From Beroe forskalii (lineage: Eukaryota > Ctenophora > Nuda > Beroida > Beroidae): a stretch of DNA of 64,000 nucleotides. The translations under genes were made by a program, and so were the position numbers. Where the stretch lies: contig WFMF01000148.1 of the NCBI GenBank assembly GCA_011033025.1, positions 329,194-393,193 on the forward strand, in the 5' to 3' direction. Under the pieces are notes generated by a model. That model was not told the origin of the DNA and made no database searches. It saw only the letters and a list, made by a program, of their open reading frames with translations. Shown here piece after piece: positions 23,901 to 34,404 of this stretch (position 1 is its first letter; every line of letters begins with the position of its first letter).

Positions 23901-26900
23901 AAGCCGAGATGTCAAGAACGGGAAATGGTAGAGCCATGATCGAGGTCAGGTTTTGTTTATCTAAGATGGGAAAAATGTTATAGGCTATAAGAGAAGTTCT
24001 GGTGACGTCATTTTCACGTCACTATGACGTCATCAACTTAGCGAAATTTATTGCTTTTTTAGCGAGAATAGGCCATCTTTATGCGCATTTTTCACCAAGA
24101 AGGAATGGAGATAGCTCAAAAATGTTGAAAAATCGTTAGTTGGAAATTTAAAGAGCTTTCAGAAAATCATACGGATCATTGGGCTATCTCGATTTTTCAT
24201 CGAGATATACGCGATTTTCTAAGGTACGGTGAAAAATCAATTTCCAAATTTTAGGAGAAAAACGTAAACGAGTGATATGTCAAGAACTGCAGTTTATGTT
24301 GAGATGAGACCGGTCAAAGTATGTTGTACTAAGGCGGAATTGTCTTATAGGCTATATGGGAAGTTGGTTTGAGCTTATTTGGGTGCTCTGATGACGTCAT
24401 CAAAATCGCGTAAAACCACTAAAATAGCGTATTTTGTGATAGATTTTGCGCTACTTTTACATCTCCAACTCATAGAGTTTTCATCGGATAATGTGGGTCA
24501 GAATAACGGGGATCCGAATAACGGGGGTCCGAATAACGGGGGTCCGAATATCAGGGGTCCGAATAACGGGGGTCCGAATAACGAGGGTCCGAGTAACGGG
24601 GGTCCGAATAACGGGGGTCCGAGTAACGGGGGTCCGAATATCGGGGGTCCGAGTAACGGGGGTCCGAATAACGGGGTCCGAATAACGGGGAAATATACGA
24701 TGGACTAGTGAAGCACGTGAGTTCACGTGGACGTTTTGTAGAAATTAGGGGATTTGAAGAAATTGATATTTACGCAGGATTTTCGACTTGATTATGTTGA
24801 AATGAGTTTAAATACGACTAATGCACATGAAATTAGATCTGGTTGCCATATTTTAGCACGTGAGTACACACGGACGTTTTGTAGAAATTAGGGGATTTGA
24901 AGAGATTGATATTTACACGGGATTTTCGACTTGGTTACGTTGAAATGAGTTCAAATACGACTAATGCACGTGAAATTAGATCTGGTTGCTATTTAAGCAC
25001 GTGAGTACACACGGACGTTTTGTAGAAATTAAGACATATATCAATTCTAGTAATTTCAAGTTAGAATAACTTAGTTTTGGACTTCCTCAGGGTGATTTAT
25101 GTGGGTTAGACTTGCGTGTGGGCTATTAACGAGGGTTCGGACTACGTGAGGGCAAGTTACGTGGGTCCAAACTGCCTTTGGGCAAGTAACATGGGTTCAA
25201 ACTACATACATCTGTCAATATATCACCACCAAAACCGTTGGACGGTTGGTCTAGTAACCCCCCGCGGGTTTGGATGTGACAACGGAACCTGAAAAGAGAC
25301 AAAATGGGCTGATCACATCCAAACCAGCGGGGGGTTACTAGACCAACCGTCCAACGGTTTTGGTGGTTATAACATGATAGTGAAGTTACAGAGATTCGTT
25401 GTAAATCAAATCGAGACACCCCTAGGTCCTAGCAATCATACTATGTTCTGCGCCAAGAAGGAAAACCGAAGGATCTCGAAGAACTTGCCCCTCCGTTAAC
25501 CTGTCTAGCAAAAACCAGCCTGTCTGATGTCGTATAGCTCGTCTAGCCACATGTAATTCCTCTTGGTTGAGTAGCTCTGCCACCAGCCGTAGAAAAGTCT
25601 GACGTCATCAAATGGAGTTGTGGAGTTGCCGAACAGGGGTGGGTCTTCCCATTCAGCTCCCTCTACGTACCTGTAGCGATGTGTTTCTTTGAAATAGTGT
25701 TTTTATAGTGTGTAGTCGTCATACTAGGTAGTAAAAACCTCATAGCTTGATAGCTGATACTGTGGATTCAGGGTTGCGAGTATTGGTTTCTATACAATGC
25801 CAGTATTGACTATAGATTATAGGTACCGGCATTCCACTGTTCTACTCTGTGTGGTATCTCTGTTACCACACAAAACCACCCTCACCTCTGGTCCTCCTCA
25901 GCTAGCTGAGTAAACAAGTCACTGTACACGGCGTAGAACCCCCCAGGATCGTCCTTAAAACCAGAATAACAGGAGGAACTGAAGTAACCCATCACGTTTA
26001 TTTCGTCTGTTTGGTGATCCGAACCTGGTGATACGATCAGGTATACTGTGGGATAATGGAGATGAAAATGAGATGAAACTTGGTTCTAAAATCTAAACTT
26101 CCATTCTATCAACTGGCAACCCACAGCAATACACGCCTCGACGGTCATTCAGCATAATATGAGACAAATACTCAACGCTGATTGGTCAAATTTAAGTAGT
26201 ATCCCACTAATAATTCATAATACCAGCCACCTACCTCCCCTGAGAATCTGTTCCCTGTGCTTATCATAGAATGCTTTCTCCTGCGGATCGCTCAGACAAT
26301 CATACGCTTCCTGGATCGTCTGGTACACTCTGTGTGCCTCTTCCTCATTTCCCTGGGGTGATGTATCTGTCAGGGTTAGGGTGGATAGAATGAGGATGGG
26401 GGTGGAGTGAGTGAGGCTAGGTGGAGTGAGTGTGGATCGTCTGGTACACCCTGTGTGCCTCCTCCTCATTTCCCTGAGTTAGATTATAAGATTAAGAGAT
26501 TAGGGTGGGGACGGGGGTGGGGTGAGGATGGGGGTGGAGTTAGTGTGGATTGTCTGGTACACCCTGTGTGCTTCTTCCTCATTCCCCTGATACGAGTTGA
26601 TCAATTCAAGATAGTGTTATAAATCATGACAGTGCTCGGACTTCGATCGTTAGTTGTTTGGGTGTGACCAATGTATTCCGAGCATTTCAAGGTTAATTTC
26701 ACGGCTCTTTTATATGTAGGAGTACTACCCAATTGGTGATGTGGCTGATTTTCATTGATATCATTTATAACCTCCTTATCAATGCTAAGAATTTCATATA
26801 ACTGTAGACAGAACAGGTGGGGCCTCATTTCCCTTGTTTTTATCTGGATGCCACTTCAGAGCCAGTTTACGGTGTGCTTTCTTGATCTCATCTGCCCCAG

Positions 26901-26940
26901 CACTCCGCTCTAACCCCAACACCTCATAGTAACACTTCAT
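20921..26940 (-). CDS. DNAJC21: DNAJC21 homologue, J-domain and zinc-finger co-chaperone
   Basis: Coding exons I can join in frame: 26940-26833, 26352-26235, 26024-25886, 25670-25520, 23712-23492, 23276-23222, 22807-22710, 22588-22490, 22315-22172, 21955-21810, 21500-21365, 21173-20921 (555 codons; human about 530-580). The J domain is residues 1-70 with the HPD motif in WHPDKNKG. A conserved [22 protein letters not shown]-type region follows, then an AMEKENKK coiled coil, a C2H2 finger (CPLC ... H-x5-H, spacing 2-12-5), acidic and lysine-rich linkers, and a second finger ([23 protein letters not shown]). The family supports late cytoplasmic/nuclear 60S ribosome maturation (yeast Jjj1). Oddities: exon 1 is followed by GGAAAT, not GT; exon 4 appears to use a GC donor; the exon 2 start is repeated three times; intron 4 holds a 1.6-kb mobile element. 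Confidence 0.9.
21570..21640. repeat. Half hairpin element related to 12,093-12,288
   Basis: GAATGAAATTGGTCGATCGA and CAACTTCATTTGATTGACTGG match the left arm of the 12,093 element. It lies in a DNAJC21 intron (between 21,500 and 21,810) and no inverted partner is evident. Confidence 0.5.
24490..24690. repeat. 16-bp minisatellite (GGTCCGAATAACGGGG)
   Basis: About 12 direct copies with minor variants (AATATC, GAGTAAC). It is open in several frames and yields spurious Asn-Gly-Gly-Pro and Ile-Arg-Thr-Pro frames. Confidence 0.95.
25225..25367. repeat. Large hairpin with ~55-bp arms
   Basis: The left arm ACCACCAAAACCGTTGGACG ... continues through the GGTTTGGATGTGA cue; the right arm is its inverse, around a ~35-bp loop. 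Four copies are in the window (also 55,987, 57,553 and 58,893); this one is flipped relative to the other three. Confidence 0.95.
26311..26590 (-). repeat. Tandem partial copies of DNAJC21 exon 2 start
   Basis: Three copies about 118 bp apart (26,311-26,352, 26,430-26,473, 26,549-26,589). Each has an acceptor-like CAG followed by GGAAATGAGG (or GGGAATGAGG) and a GCACACAGxGTGTACCAGAC stretch. Only the leftmost continues into the full exon. The same GGAAATGAGG also directly follows exon 1. Confidence 0.85.
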
Positions 26941-27484
26941 ACTAGAGGGTATGCCTGGGTTAGCAGTGATTGCAAAAATAGAGTTGAGTGAGCATTTGGG
27001 CTCATGAAAAACCAAAAAGCTCTGTATTCATACTAGAGCTTGCTTAACCATAACTAAGTCAATTAAAATTGTGATGTATGATCAAGTATTACCAAAGAGA
27101 TGTGCTGTATATGTCTTGACAGGCTTATCATACCCAAATTCTATAAAGCATAAAGATAAAATAAACAAGTCCAATTACTTTGTAAGCTTAAACTCAGGTG
27201 ATAGCACAAATATTATCATTAATTCAGATATATTGAGATCACAGTATCCAGCTGAGAGTTCTCTAGGTTTGAATATTTTATGGTGTGAATTCTTTCAGCG
27301 ACACAAAATTTTATAATTTCAACTTTCAAGTATCCTGCTCACAACACCAAGAACTTAGAACACTGAACCAGTAATTAATAGAAGCAAGCATTCATCAATT
27401 TCAGCAGGCCAGTGTCTGTTTAATAGTGCTTTTGAAACGTAACCACAACTAAGTTACATATTCTAACACAGGTTTTCAAGTCTT

Positions 27485-29024
27485 CTAGGCTGTTTTGTTG
27501 CATCTGCCATACTGAACTTCTTCCTCCCAAGGACTGGGATGGTGGAGAATGTCATCTACAGTGATATCCTCGTCTGTACCACAGAACACTTCCAAATGGA
27601 GATGTGAGGATTCAATCCCTGGCAGCCTACCAATCTGAAGAAGTTTAGATTGAATGTTTGTACTGGATGTATGGTACAACATGACATTAATGATAGGAGT
27701 TTGAGAATTAGTTGAGCTCTAATCAAATAAATTATTTTCTTAACATGGAAGTATTATGGTACTTTGCTCCACATGTTCAGAATTGGCACATGGCTTATTC
27801 CCTCTACTGCCTCTCTGATACCAAATACAGTATTGAGATTTTGGCAACATCTTATTCCACTGCATCCATGCAGTGGAATAAGATGTTGGTCCAATTAGTA
27901 TCAAACATAGATAACATGTGAGACAATGCACCAAGTTCTAATACATGGACTTTAGTCACAGGGTAATCTTACCTTAGATGCAATAATACGTTCTGTATGG
28001 ATTCCAAGAGGAAGGGCTAAGCCACTGACTTTGTTTGCCATTGCAAGTTTAATTTGCTGCTGATTCAGGTCATAGAATTGCTCTGTTGCTTCTAACTTAT
28101 GCTTGGGAGTTATTTCTGATCTCTGATTGACAAAACCAGTCCTGGAAATATAAGATTGGTAGATTGCTCAATTGACTGAGGGCTAAATTAAGATGTGACA
28201 CTTGATAGATAGTGTTTTATCGTCAACTCAACCAGTATTAGCGGGATGGACAATGGTCGGCGGCGACTTTTAAAGTTTTAATGACGGCGTGTTTTAACAC
28301 TTGCCCCGGGGAACAGGAAATTAAGCGCCTGCATACGGGAACAACGGGCACAAAAAATGTGCTGGCAGGCGCAATTCTTGTTTATATGTTCTGTTTTTTA
28401 AATTATTATATCACTATACTATGTTCATGATATGCCTATTGATTATCTAATCTGAATCTTGATTGTTCTAAGATTAAGAGAAATTTATTGGTCAATTATT
28501 GGTGTAATGTGCTACAAAATATAAATTTTATTGTTTTATAAATTTTATTGTTTTATAAGACACTCTAATTTACATACTTTCAATAGAATTTATATAGAAT
28601 AGTTCCATCTTTATCAAGGTCTCTAGTAGTCATGCAATCTGCACACATATATGCCATAATTCAACTAATTAATTTAGCATATTTGTGTTATTGGCTGAAT
28701 ATTAGTGCTATACTATAAATAAATTAATCCAAGGTCTTATCTATGAAGGTGTATGGGTATATGACATACATAAAATAAATACTGAATATCAATCCAAAGA
28801 TAGGAGTGGAGAGGGAAGAGACTTAACCGTGAATCATCAGTGGTTACCCTGCAGATACAGTCCTCCCTCATCAACTGCGATGAGTGAGAACAGAGGTTTA
28901 TTTAGCTTATTTATAAGCTTTATCATTACCTCATGGCGTCAGTAACACCAAATGGTCCCACATCAGGTGTTGCTTTAACTCTAGGTGATGGGTGAAGGGA
29001 TGGAATCTCAAATTTCATATCCAT
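27485..29024 (-). CDS. POMP: POMP homologue, proteasome maturation protein, 137 aa
   Basis: Three exons (29024-28930, 28141-27973, 27634-27485) with canonical GT/AG ends join in frame. The product starts MDMKFEIPSLHPSP and ends YGRCNKTA. Landmarks of the family are present: a Pro-rich N-terminus with DVGPFGVTDAMRTGF (compare G-P-F-x-x-x-D-x-x-R), the SGLALPLG segment (family core G-L-x-x-P-L), and RLPGIESSHLHLEVFCGTDEDITVDDIL (family R-L-P ... S-x-L-x-L-x-V-x-x-G-x-D-E-x-I-x-x-x-D-I-L). Human POMP is 141 aa. The role is a chaperone for assembly and maturation of the 20S core particle. An acceptor-like site just before the start codon suggests a 5'UTR exon upstream. It lies about 550 bp upstream of DNAJC21 on the same strand; the error-rich paralogue at 17.5-18.5 kb shows the two genes were duplicated together. 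Confidence 0.9.
27845..27888. repeat. 44-nt near-perfect palindrome in POMP intron 2
   Basis: Arms of 21 bp (CAACATCTTATTCCACTGCA...) fold exactly with a 2-nt centre. The counterpart in the other block copy (17,824-17,870) is degenerate. Confidence 0.95.
28280..28380. repeat. Dispersed repeat end in POMP intron 1
   Basis: Shares GGAAATTAAGCGCC, then CGGGAAC and GGCGCAATTCTTGTTT-like cues with 35,235-35,290, where it is the right end of a left-arm-specific insertion. It is absent from the paralogous intron near 18,200. Confidence 0.6.
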
Positions 29025-29029
29025 GGCAA

Positions 29030-29864
29030 TCCTGGTTGAGAAAATAGTGAATTAATTATATGGGGGAGACAAGATTAATCAAAAAACTATTCCATTTCAT
29101 CCAAATTTGTGTAATTAATTACAAATTACAGCAGATTACAGAGTACAGATTATGAAAATTAGCACTAAACGAAAATATCAGCAACTTCAAATCAGCAATG
29201 CAATGTGAAATATATGCTTTTAAACTAACATCAGCTGCAACTAAAGCCACCATGCCCAAATGGAAACATGATTGGACACAATTGACAGGTTGTGTCATCA
29301 GCAACATATTGAAAGGATAGCAAAAAGAACCAGTATAAGGAGCCCTTAAAAGATGGGAGAGATGGGCAAAACCAACTGTACTGAAATGAATTACAACTTT
29401 ACAGAACAAACTCAATGCATTTGAATAATGCCAGCTTGATAGTATGACCCAAATACTGGCTTAGGCAGTAATTGAGAAACCTATTGATTTGAAACACTCC
29501 AATATCAGAACACTGAGCGTTAATGATTTAACACAATTCCAAAGCAGCAGTTTTATTGCTACAATAAACGATGTTTGTGACAACTCTGCTCGTCCTATTT
29601 ATCATAAAACTTCAAAAGCAGCAGTTATTTTTGGAGTTTAACTGCAATATAAAATATGATGAAGATTTTTGATGAACACATCAGTATTGTTTTCAGAGCT
29701 CACTCATCTTCCAATTCAACCTGTTGCAGGATCTAGTCTTTCAGCCTCATTTGGGACGTGTTTTCATTTTGAATTAAAAATAAAACAGATATAAATATAT
29801 TTTAAATAAGTCGAACAAAAATGATTCCAAAAATGAGTCCCAACACTAGCCCCTGTTTGATTTT
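29030..29864. other. Upstream region of POMP
   Basis: Clean AT-rich non-coding sequence, well conserved with 18,560-19,440 in the duplicate, consistent with shared promoter/5'UTR sequence. I see no specific regulatory motif that I can assign. Confidence 0.4.
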
Positions 29865-30175
29865 GCGACAGACCCTCTCGAGAATCAGAGCCGCGCGCGC
29901 GCGGAGCTGACGCCACTCGCTTCATTGCTAAACACGTATATCCTTGTGTAGGCTCGTGCGGCGCACTTCTGACTTCGTAGGGAAGCGCGCGGCGCGTACA
30001 CACCTATGCGGGCTTAGGAAATAACACGTATATCCCTGTGTAGCGCGCGCGCCGCGTACACAAACCTATGCGCCATGCGGACTCAGGAACATTGCGCGGC
30101 GCGCTTCCTCCCGTAGGGGAGCGCCGAGCGTGTACACGTACACACACCTATGCGGGCTTAGGAAACAAAAAACAA
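29865..30175. repeat. GC-rich dispersed repeat, several ~75-110-bp units
   Basis: Units contain ACACGTATATCC, a GCGCGGCGCGC core with the inverted pair CTTCC/GGAAG around CGTAG, and the ending ACACACCTATGCGGGCTTAG. Recurs at 49,355-49,690 and 19,440-19,530. Confidence 0.85.
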
Positions 30176-30326
30176 CGTTTTGCCATTTTTAGCCAAAAAG
30201 TTTACAAGGCAATAAATACAAAAGTTAAAATTTTAAGTATTTAATTTTCTTTAGTTCAAATGTGAACTGATATGACACACCTTTTCGTTCACAAGCATAA
30301 TCACAAATATACAGATTTATTTGTTG

Positions 30327-30430
30327 CTGTTCAATTTCCTCGTTGCTGCTCAATTTCTTCGTTGCTGCTCAATTTCCTCGTTGCTGCTCAATTTCCTCGT
30401 TGCTGCTCAATTTCCTCGTTGCTGTTCAAT
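30327..30430. repeat. ~18-bp minisatellite (TTGCTGCTCAATTTCCTCG)
   Basis: About six tandem copies with little variation, just outside the left end of the large inverted duplication. Confidence 0.9.
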
Positions 30431-30937
30431 CTCCTTATATTCAAAGTCATTAGTTTGACTATTGGTATTTGAAAGTTAATATGAATGGTACAACTCAATG
30501 AGTTATAATGACATCTTCAATAAGTAACCAGAACCAGCACTTGTTTGCTGAATTTGAAGTGTTGAAATGTTGACTTCTTCTTTTCATATGACTCAAGGGG
30601 CTGGAAGATCCAGTAAGAAGTGGAAGTTTCAAGATAATTCTGAGAATAGTTTTGATATGTCCTTCATTTTATTCCATTCTATTTTTGTCAGTAGGTGCAT
30701 CAAATTTTAGAAATTTATTGAATTACCAGCATACAAGTTTAAGTACACAGATCTTATGGACAAAGGAGATTATTTATGTGGTTTAAAAGAAACGATTACA
30801 TTGCATGTAAGAATGAGGCCCTCTGGTACTAAATTCAATGAAAACAAGAAACAGGGAATTCTGCTTTCTAGGTGGTCTACCCCTAGAAATATAAAGTTAA
30901 TTAGCAGTATCCACTGACTCCACTTACTAAGGAAGTA

Positions 30938-33868
30938 ATGAAACAAACTGTAGAAGAAGTCATTGTAAGCCTGGGTAACTTTGGCAATACTCAGTTGATA
31001 ACTACTTTGGTCTTCTCCCTGTATCAGTTCATTGCTTGTGTTGTGGCATTTTCTGTTTCTATCTTCCTAAAAGTTAGTCCTATTTTCCTGTTAACCACTT
31101 TGTATTTTTTATAGTCCAATATAGGCTATGCAATGTATAATTATTATAAAAGTAGCATGTTGCCTATTAATGTTGCTTTTCTGACTTGATCATTTTCAGG
31201 TTCCTGAATGGGATTGTGATTCCCAAAAATGTTCTGAGTTGACAATAAAGTCTGGTGGCAAGGAAATCTCAATATTCTGCCAACTTACACAGCAAGATTA
31301 CATGTAAGATGATCTGTATGCCCAGTAGCTACATTTTTGGTTCAACTTTTATAAAACCTGGAATCTCAGACTATTTGAACATTCTGTTCTTGCTGCATTT
31401 GAATCTTAACTTACTAGAAAGATCTTAAATTATTCAGAGAGTGAAAAATATTCCCTAGATGGCATGACCGGACGAACATAGCTACAGAGTATGGTGTGTA
31501 CTGTGACAATGCTTACCTTGCTGCACTGTCCATAACCTATTATTTTGTTGGGTATGCTATTGGTACCACTTTGCTTGGAGTATCTGCTGATAAGTAAGTC
31601 CTGGAACACTTCAGTTGACACATGTCAATTATATTTCATAGCTTTATAGCAAGGAATATGAACACATTGGTCTTAAGAAATGATTACAAATCACTTCTAT
31701 GAATATTGTAAACAGAATATTGTAATTTGCCAATTTTCAATGGTAAATGATCTTCAGGTATGGTAGAAAAGCTGTAGCAGTTCCAACCCTAGCACTATAC
31801 ACCCTTGTCACAGTATTGGTTTCCTCCTCTTCATCATACAACCAATTCCTCATTCTTCGAGGCATAAGTGGAGTTTTACATGGAGGCCTTCAAAATGTTA
31901 CACATGTTCTTCAAGCTGAGCTAATCCCTCCCAAGTAGTTTCTTTATTTTGCTTGATTTGAGGCATTTTCTGAATGCACAGAGAATAGTGAAATGTTTTG
32001 TTTATGTTTTGAGCTTATAGTCTTAACAAAAACTTTCATGATTTAAAATGGTAATCAATTAATCCTTTTCTCACAGGTATAGGAATACCTGTAACACAAT
32101 AAAAGAAGGAATGTTTGGTTTTGGCCTGACTATATCTGCACTTATGCTCTATTATATCAGATCATGGAGAACAGTTTTCACCATACTAGCAATACTTCTT
32201 TTCATTTGTACTGTTGTGGTTGGAAAGTTTTTACCTGAATCTCCATTCTTCTTTGCAGGAAAAGGTGTGTTAAAATTGCTATTTCGAACTGAATTTGATG
32301 AGACAGTTGCTATAATCATAAGAAATTGACTAAGTCAATCATAACAAGATGTTTCATTTCATGTAGTTAGACTATAAACCAAACTATCGTTGCAGGTGAG
32401 ATGACATTGGCTCTGGAATCCCTCAAAAAGATATCAGACATCAATAGAGTAAAACTGCCATCTGGTTTGGTAATTGCAAATAACACTCCTACTCCAACTG
32501 CCGAAAAGATGGAGTCTATTTCTGAGATTCTTTATGTTTCCTTCAAGTGAGTTGCATCATGATTTCAGAAAAAATGTGTCAGAAAGTGGAGTGATTTCTT
32601 ATTCTGTATAGGTAATGTTATTTCATCTAATGCTGTGTTTTTGCAGGACTAAGATGAGTGTTTTGGGGCTGTTTGAAGTGTTCTTTACCCACACACTCCT
32701 TCTTTACTGCCTGTCTTACCACGTGTCAGCTGTTCCTGGGGACGTGTTCGTTAACAGTGCTATGATGGGAATCTCATCTCTCCCTGCTTACTACTGGCTC
32801 TACAGGTGAATGTTTGAAAAGATCAATATTGAATTTGCTTTGTAATTGTACTTTGGTATACAGTATATCTAGCAAGGCTTACTCTCATTTGTTTGTTTTC
32901 TCCAGTATTTTCAACCTTACCCTCTAGGTCTGGAGACAAGTACGGTCGGAGGAAATGTCTCATATCATTCTACTGCCTGACCATTACGTGTCTCTTTATT
33001 GCTTGGTGTGACACCCAAGGTACACCCCTCATTGGCCCAATCACAGTGCAGCTGGTGTGTTTCGTAACAGCACGGTCCTGTATGTTAGCTGTTAGCAGTC
33101 TCATGTACCTCTACACCAGTGAAGTGTTTCCCTCATCGGCTAGATCAGGTCAATGTGTGGTTAATAATACAGCAAGCTGTGTCTGGTAATGTATATATTA
33201 GATTATGTGTGGTTGTTAATGTATACAGACTAATGAAAGAAACCCAAAGCTCCAAATTAGCATCTGAGTCATTTGTAGCTGGCTCTTTGAGGGTTTAGCG
33301 AGAATTGATGATGTGATGATGTGGTCTATAGTGATTAGTGATGGAAATACAACCTATTTTCAAATGTTATCTCACCCCTTTCTCCCATCAGGTCTAGTTG
33401 GGATATCCTCAATGATTGCCCGTGGAGGTGGTATTCTGTCTTCCTACGTTCTGATCCTGGATTCACACAATCCCTCCTTAGTCTATCTCATCTGCATCGT
33501 GTCGGGATCTATCGCTCTAGTAAGTGCGAACGTTAACTTGTTTTACTATAATACAATGAAAACATATAGTCGGGGGGCTGGCATTATATGTTGATTTTTT
33601 ATCATCCACAGTCCACACCCATCCTGGATTTTTAATGCTTTTGTCGGACTCAGGCATCTATAATTGGTGGTGTTCTGTAACCTACTATACTTGAATAAAC
33701 GGGAATACATGCACCTCACATTCGGTCACATTTCTTCTAACCCCACCATTTCCCCAGTGTCTCCTGACCCTCCTACCAGACACGACAGGCAGAAAACTAC
33801 CTGAAACCTTTGCGGAGTGTGATGAGTTGCTCAGCGGGAGGACTACTGTCGTTACCAGGAAGATTTAG
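30938..33868 (+). CDS. SLC22-type MFS transporter, left-arm copy, 502 aa
   Basis: Ten exons join in frame with GT/AG ends: 30938-31072, 31200-31303, 31459-31593, 31758-31934, 32077-32264, 32396-32546, 32647-32805, 32928-33148, 33392-33519, 33758-33868. The N-terminus (FGNTQLITTLVFSLYQF) is TM1, followed by a Cys-containing extracellular loop (CDSQKCSEL, CQLTQQDY). TEYGVYCDNAY-LAALSITYYFVGYAIG leads to motif A (GVSADKYGRKAV). LPESPFF marks the start of the large cytoplasmic loop, SGDKYGRRKCL is the second motif A, YTSEVFPSSARS comes next, and LPDTTGRKLPETFAE closes the protein. These are hallmarks of SLC22 organic ion transporters; about 12 TMs expected. Substrate unknown. It appears intact, unlike its mirror copy. 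Confidence 0.9.
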
Positions 33869-34404
33869 TGAAGAGAAAGGAAGATGATGTTTAACATTCC
33901 TTCCTGAATATCATGATTTAGTATTTAATTTAGGTATAATTATGTATTTTTCATTTTACTCTTGTTTGACAATCATTTATTTGTAGTTTAGTTTTTAGAT
34001 TTAGAATTCTGACGCTTTGACGTTCTATTACGATTATTGACATATTAGTTTTAGACAATTATTATATGCATTTCATACTATATTCTTACGATTATCTTGA
34101 ATGACGTACCTATTGAACTGAGGAATACTGCTAGATTTTGCTTACATTGCGATTATTAATTGACTACGCGATATTTATTGACTAGGTACGCGTTTTATTA
34201 TTCACTCGATCGATTTTATATTTTGTAGATGAATATGATTAATTGAATTTTAGATTAGTTCTTGCTACCTATGCTAGGATAACAGTGGATCTTTCATCTT
34301 TTCATTATTAGTCAATAGAATGTAATGACACAACTTTCTTCAGATTTTCTTTTTAAGATTGATACGTATCACATTTAATTTATTAATGCTTCACGATTCC
34401 GATT

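Larger units (their letters stand above)
23773..25368. mobile_element. Composite hairpin-ended element (~1.6 kb) in DNAJC21 intron 4
   Basis: The left end is TTCCCGCCCTGGCCAGGGCGG-like (an 18-bp perfect palindrome). A block with TGACGTCA palindromes follows, then a 16-bp minisatellite (24,490-24,690), two to three ~125-bp repeats with CACGTG, and a ~143-bp hairpin at the right end. The paralogous intron at 15,770-15,840 lacks it, so it is a discrete insertion. It has no protein-coding capacity and no obvious target-site duplication. Same element and orientation logic as the array at 55,986-60,541. Confidence 0.8.

Noticed and set aside
24379-24726. Asn-Gly-Gly-Pro repeat frame resembling a structural protein
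   Set aside because: A 16-bp minisatellite inside a mobile element, open in several frames and lacking splice or start context.
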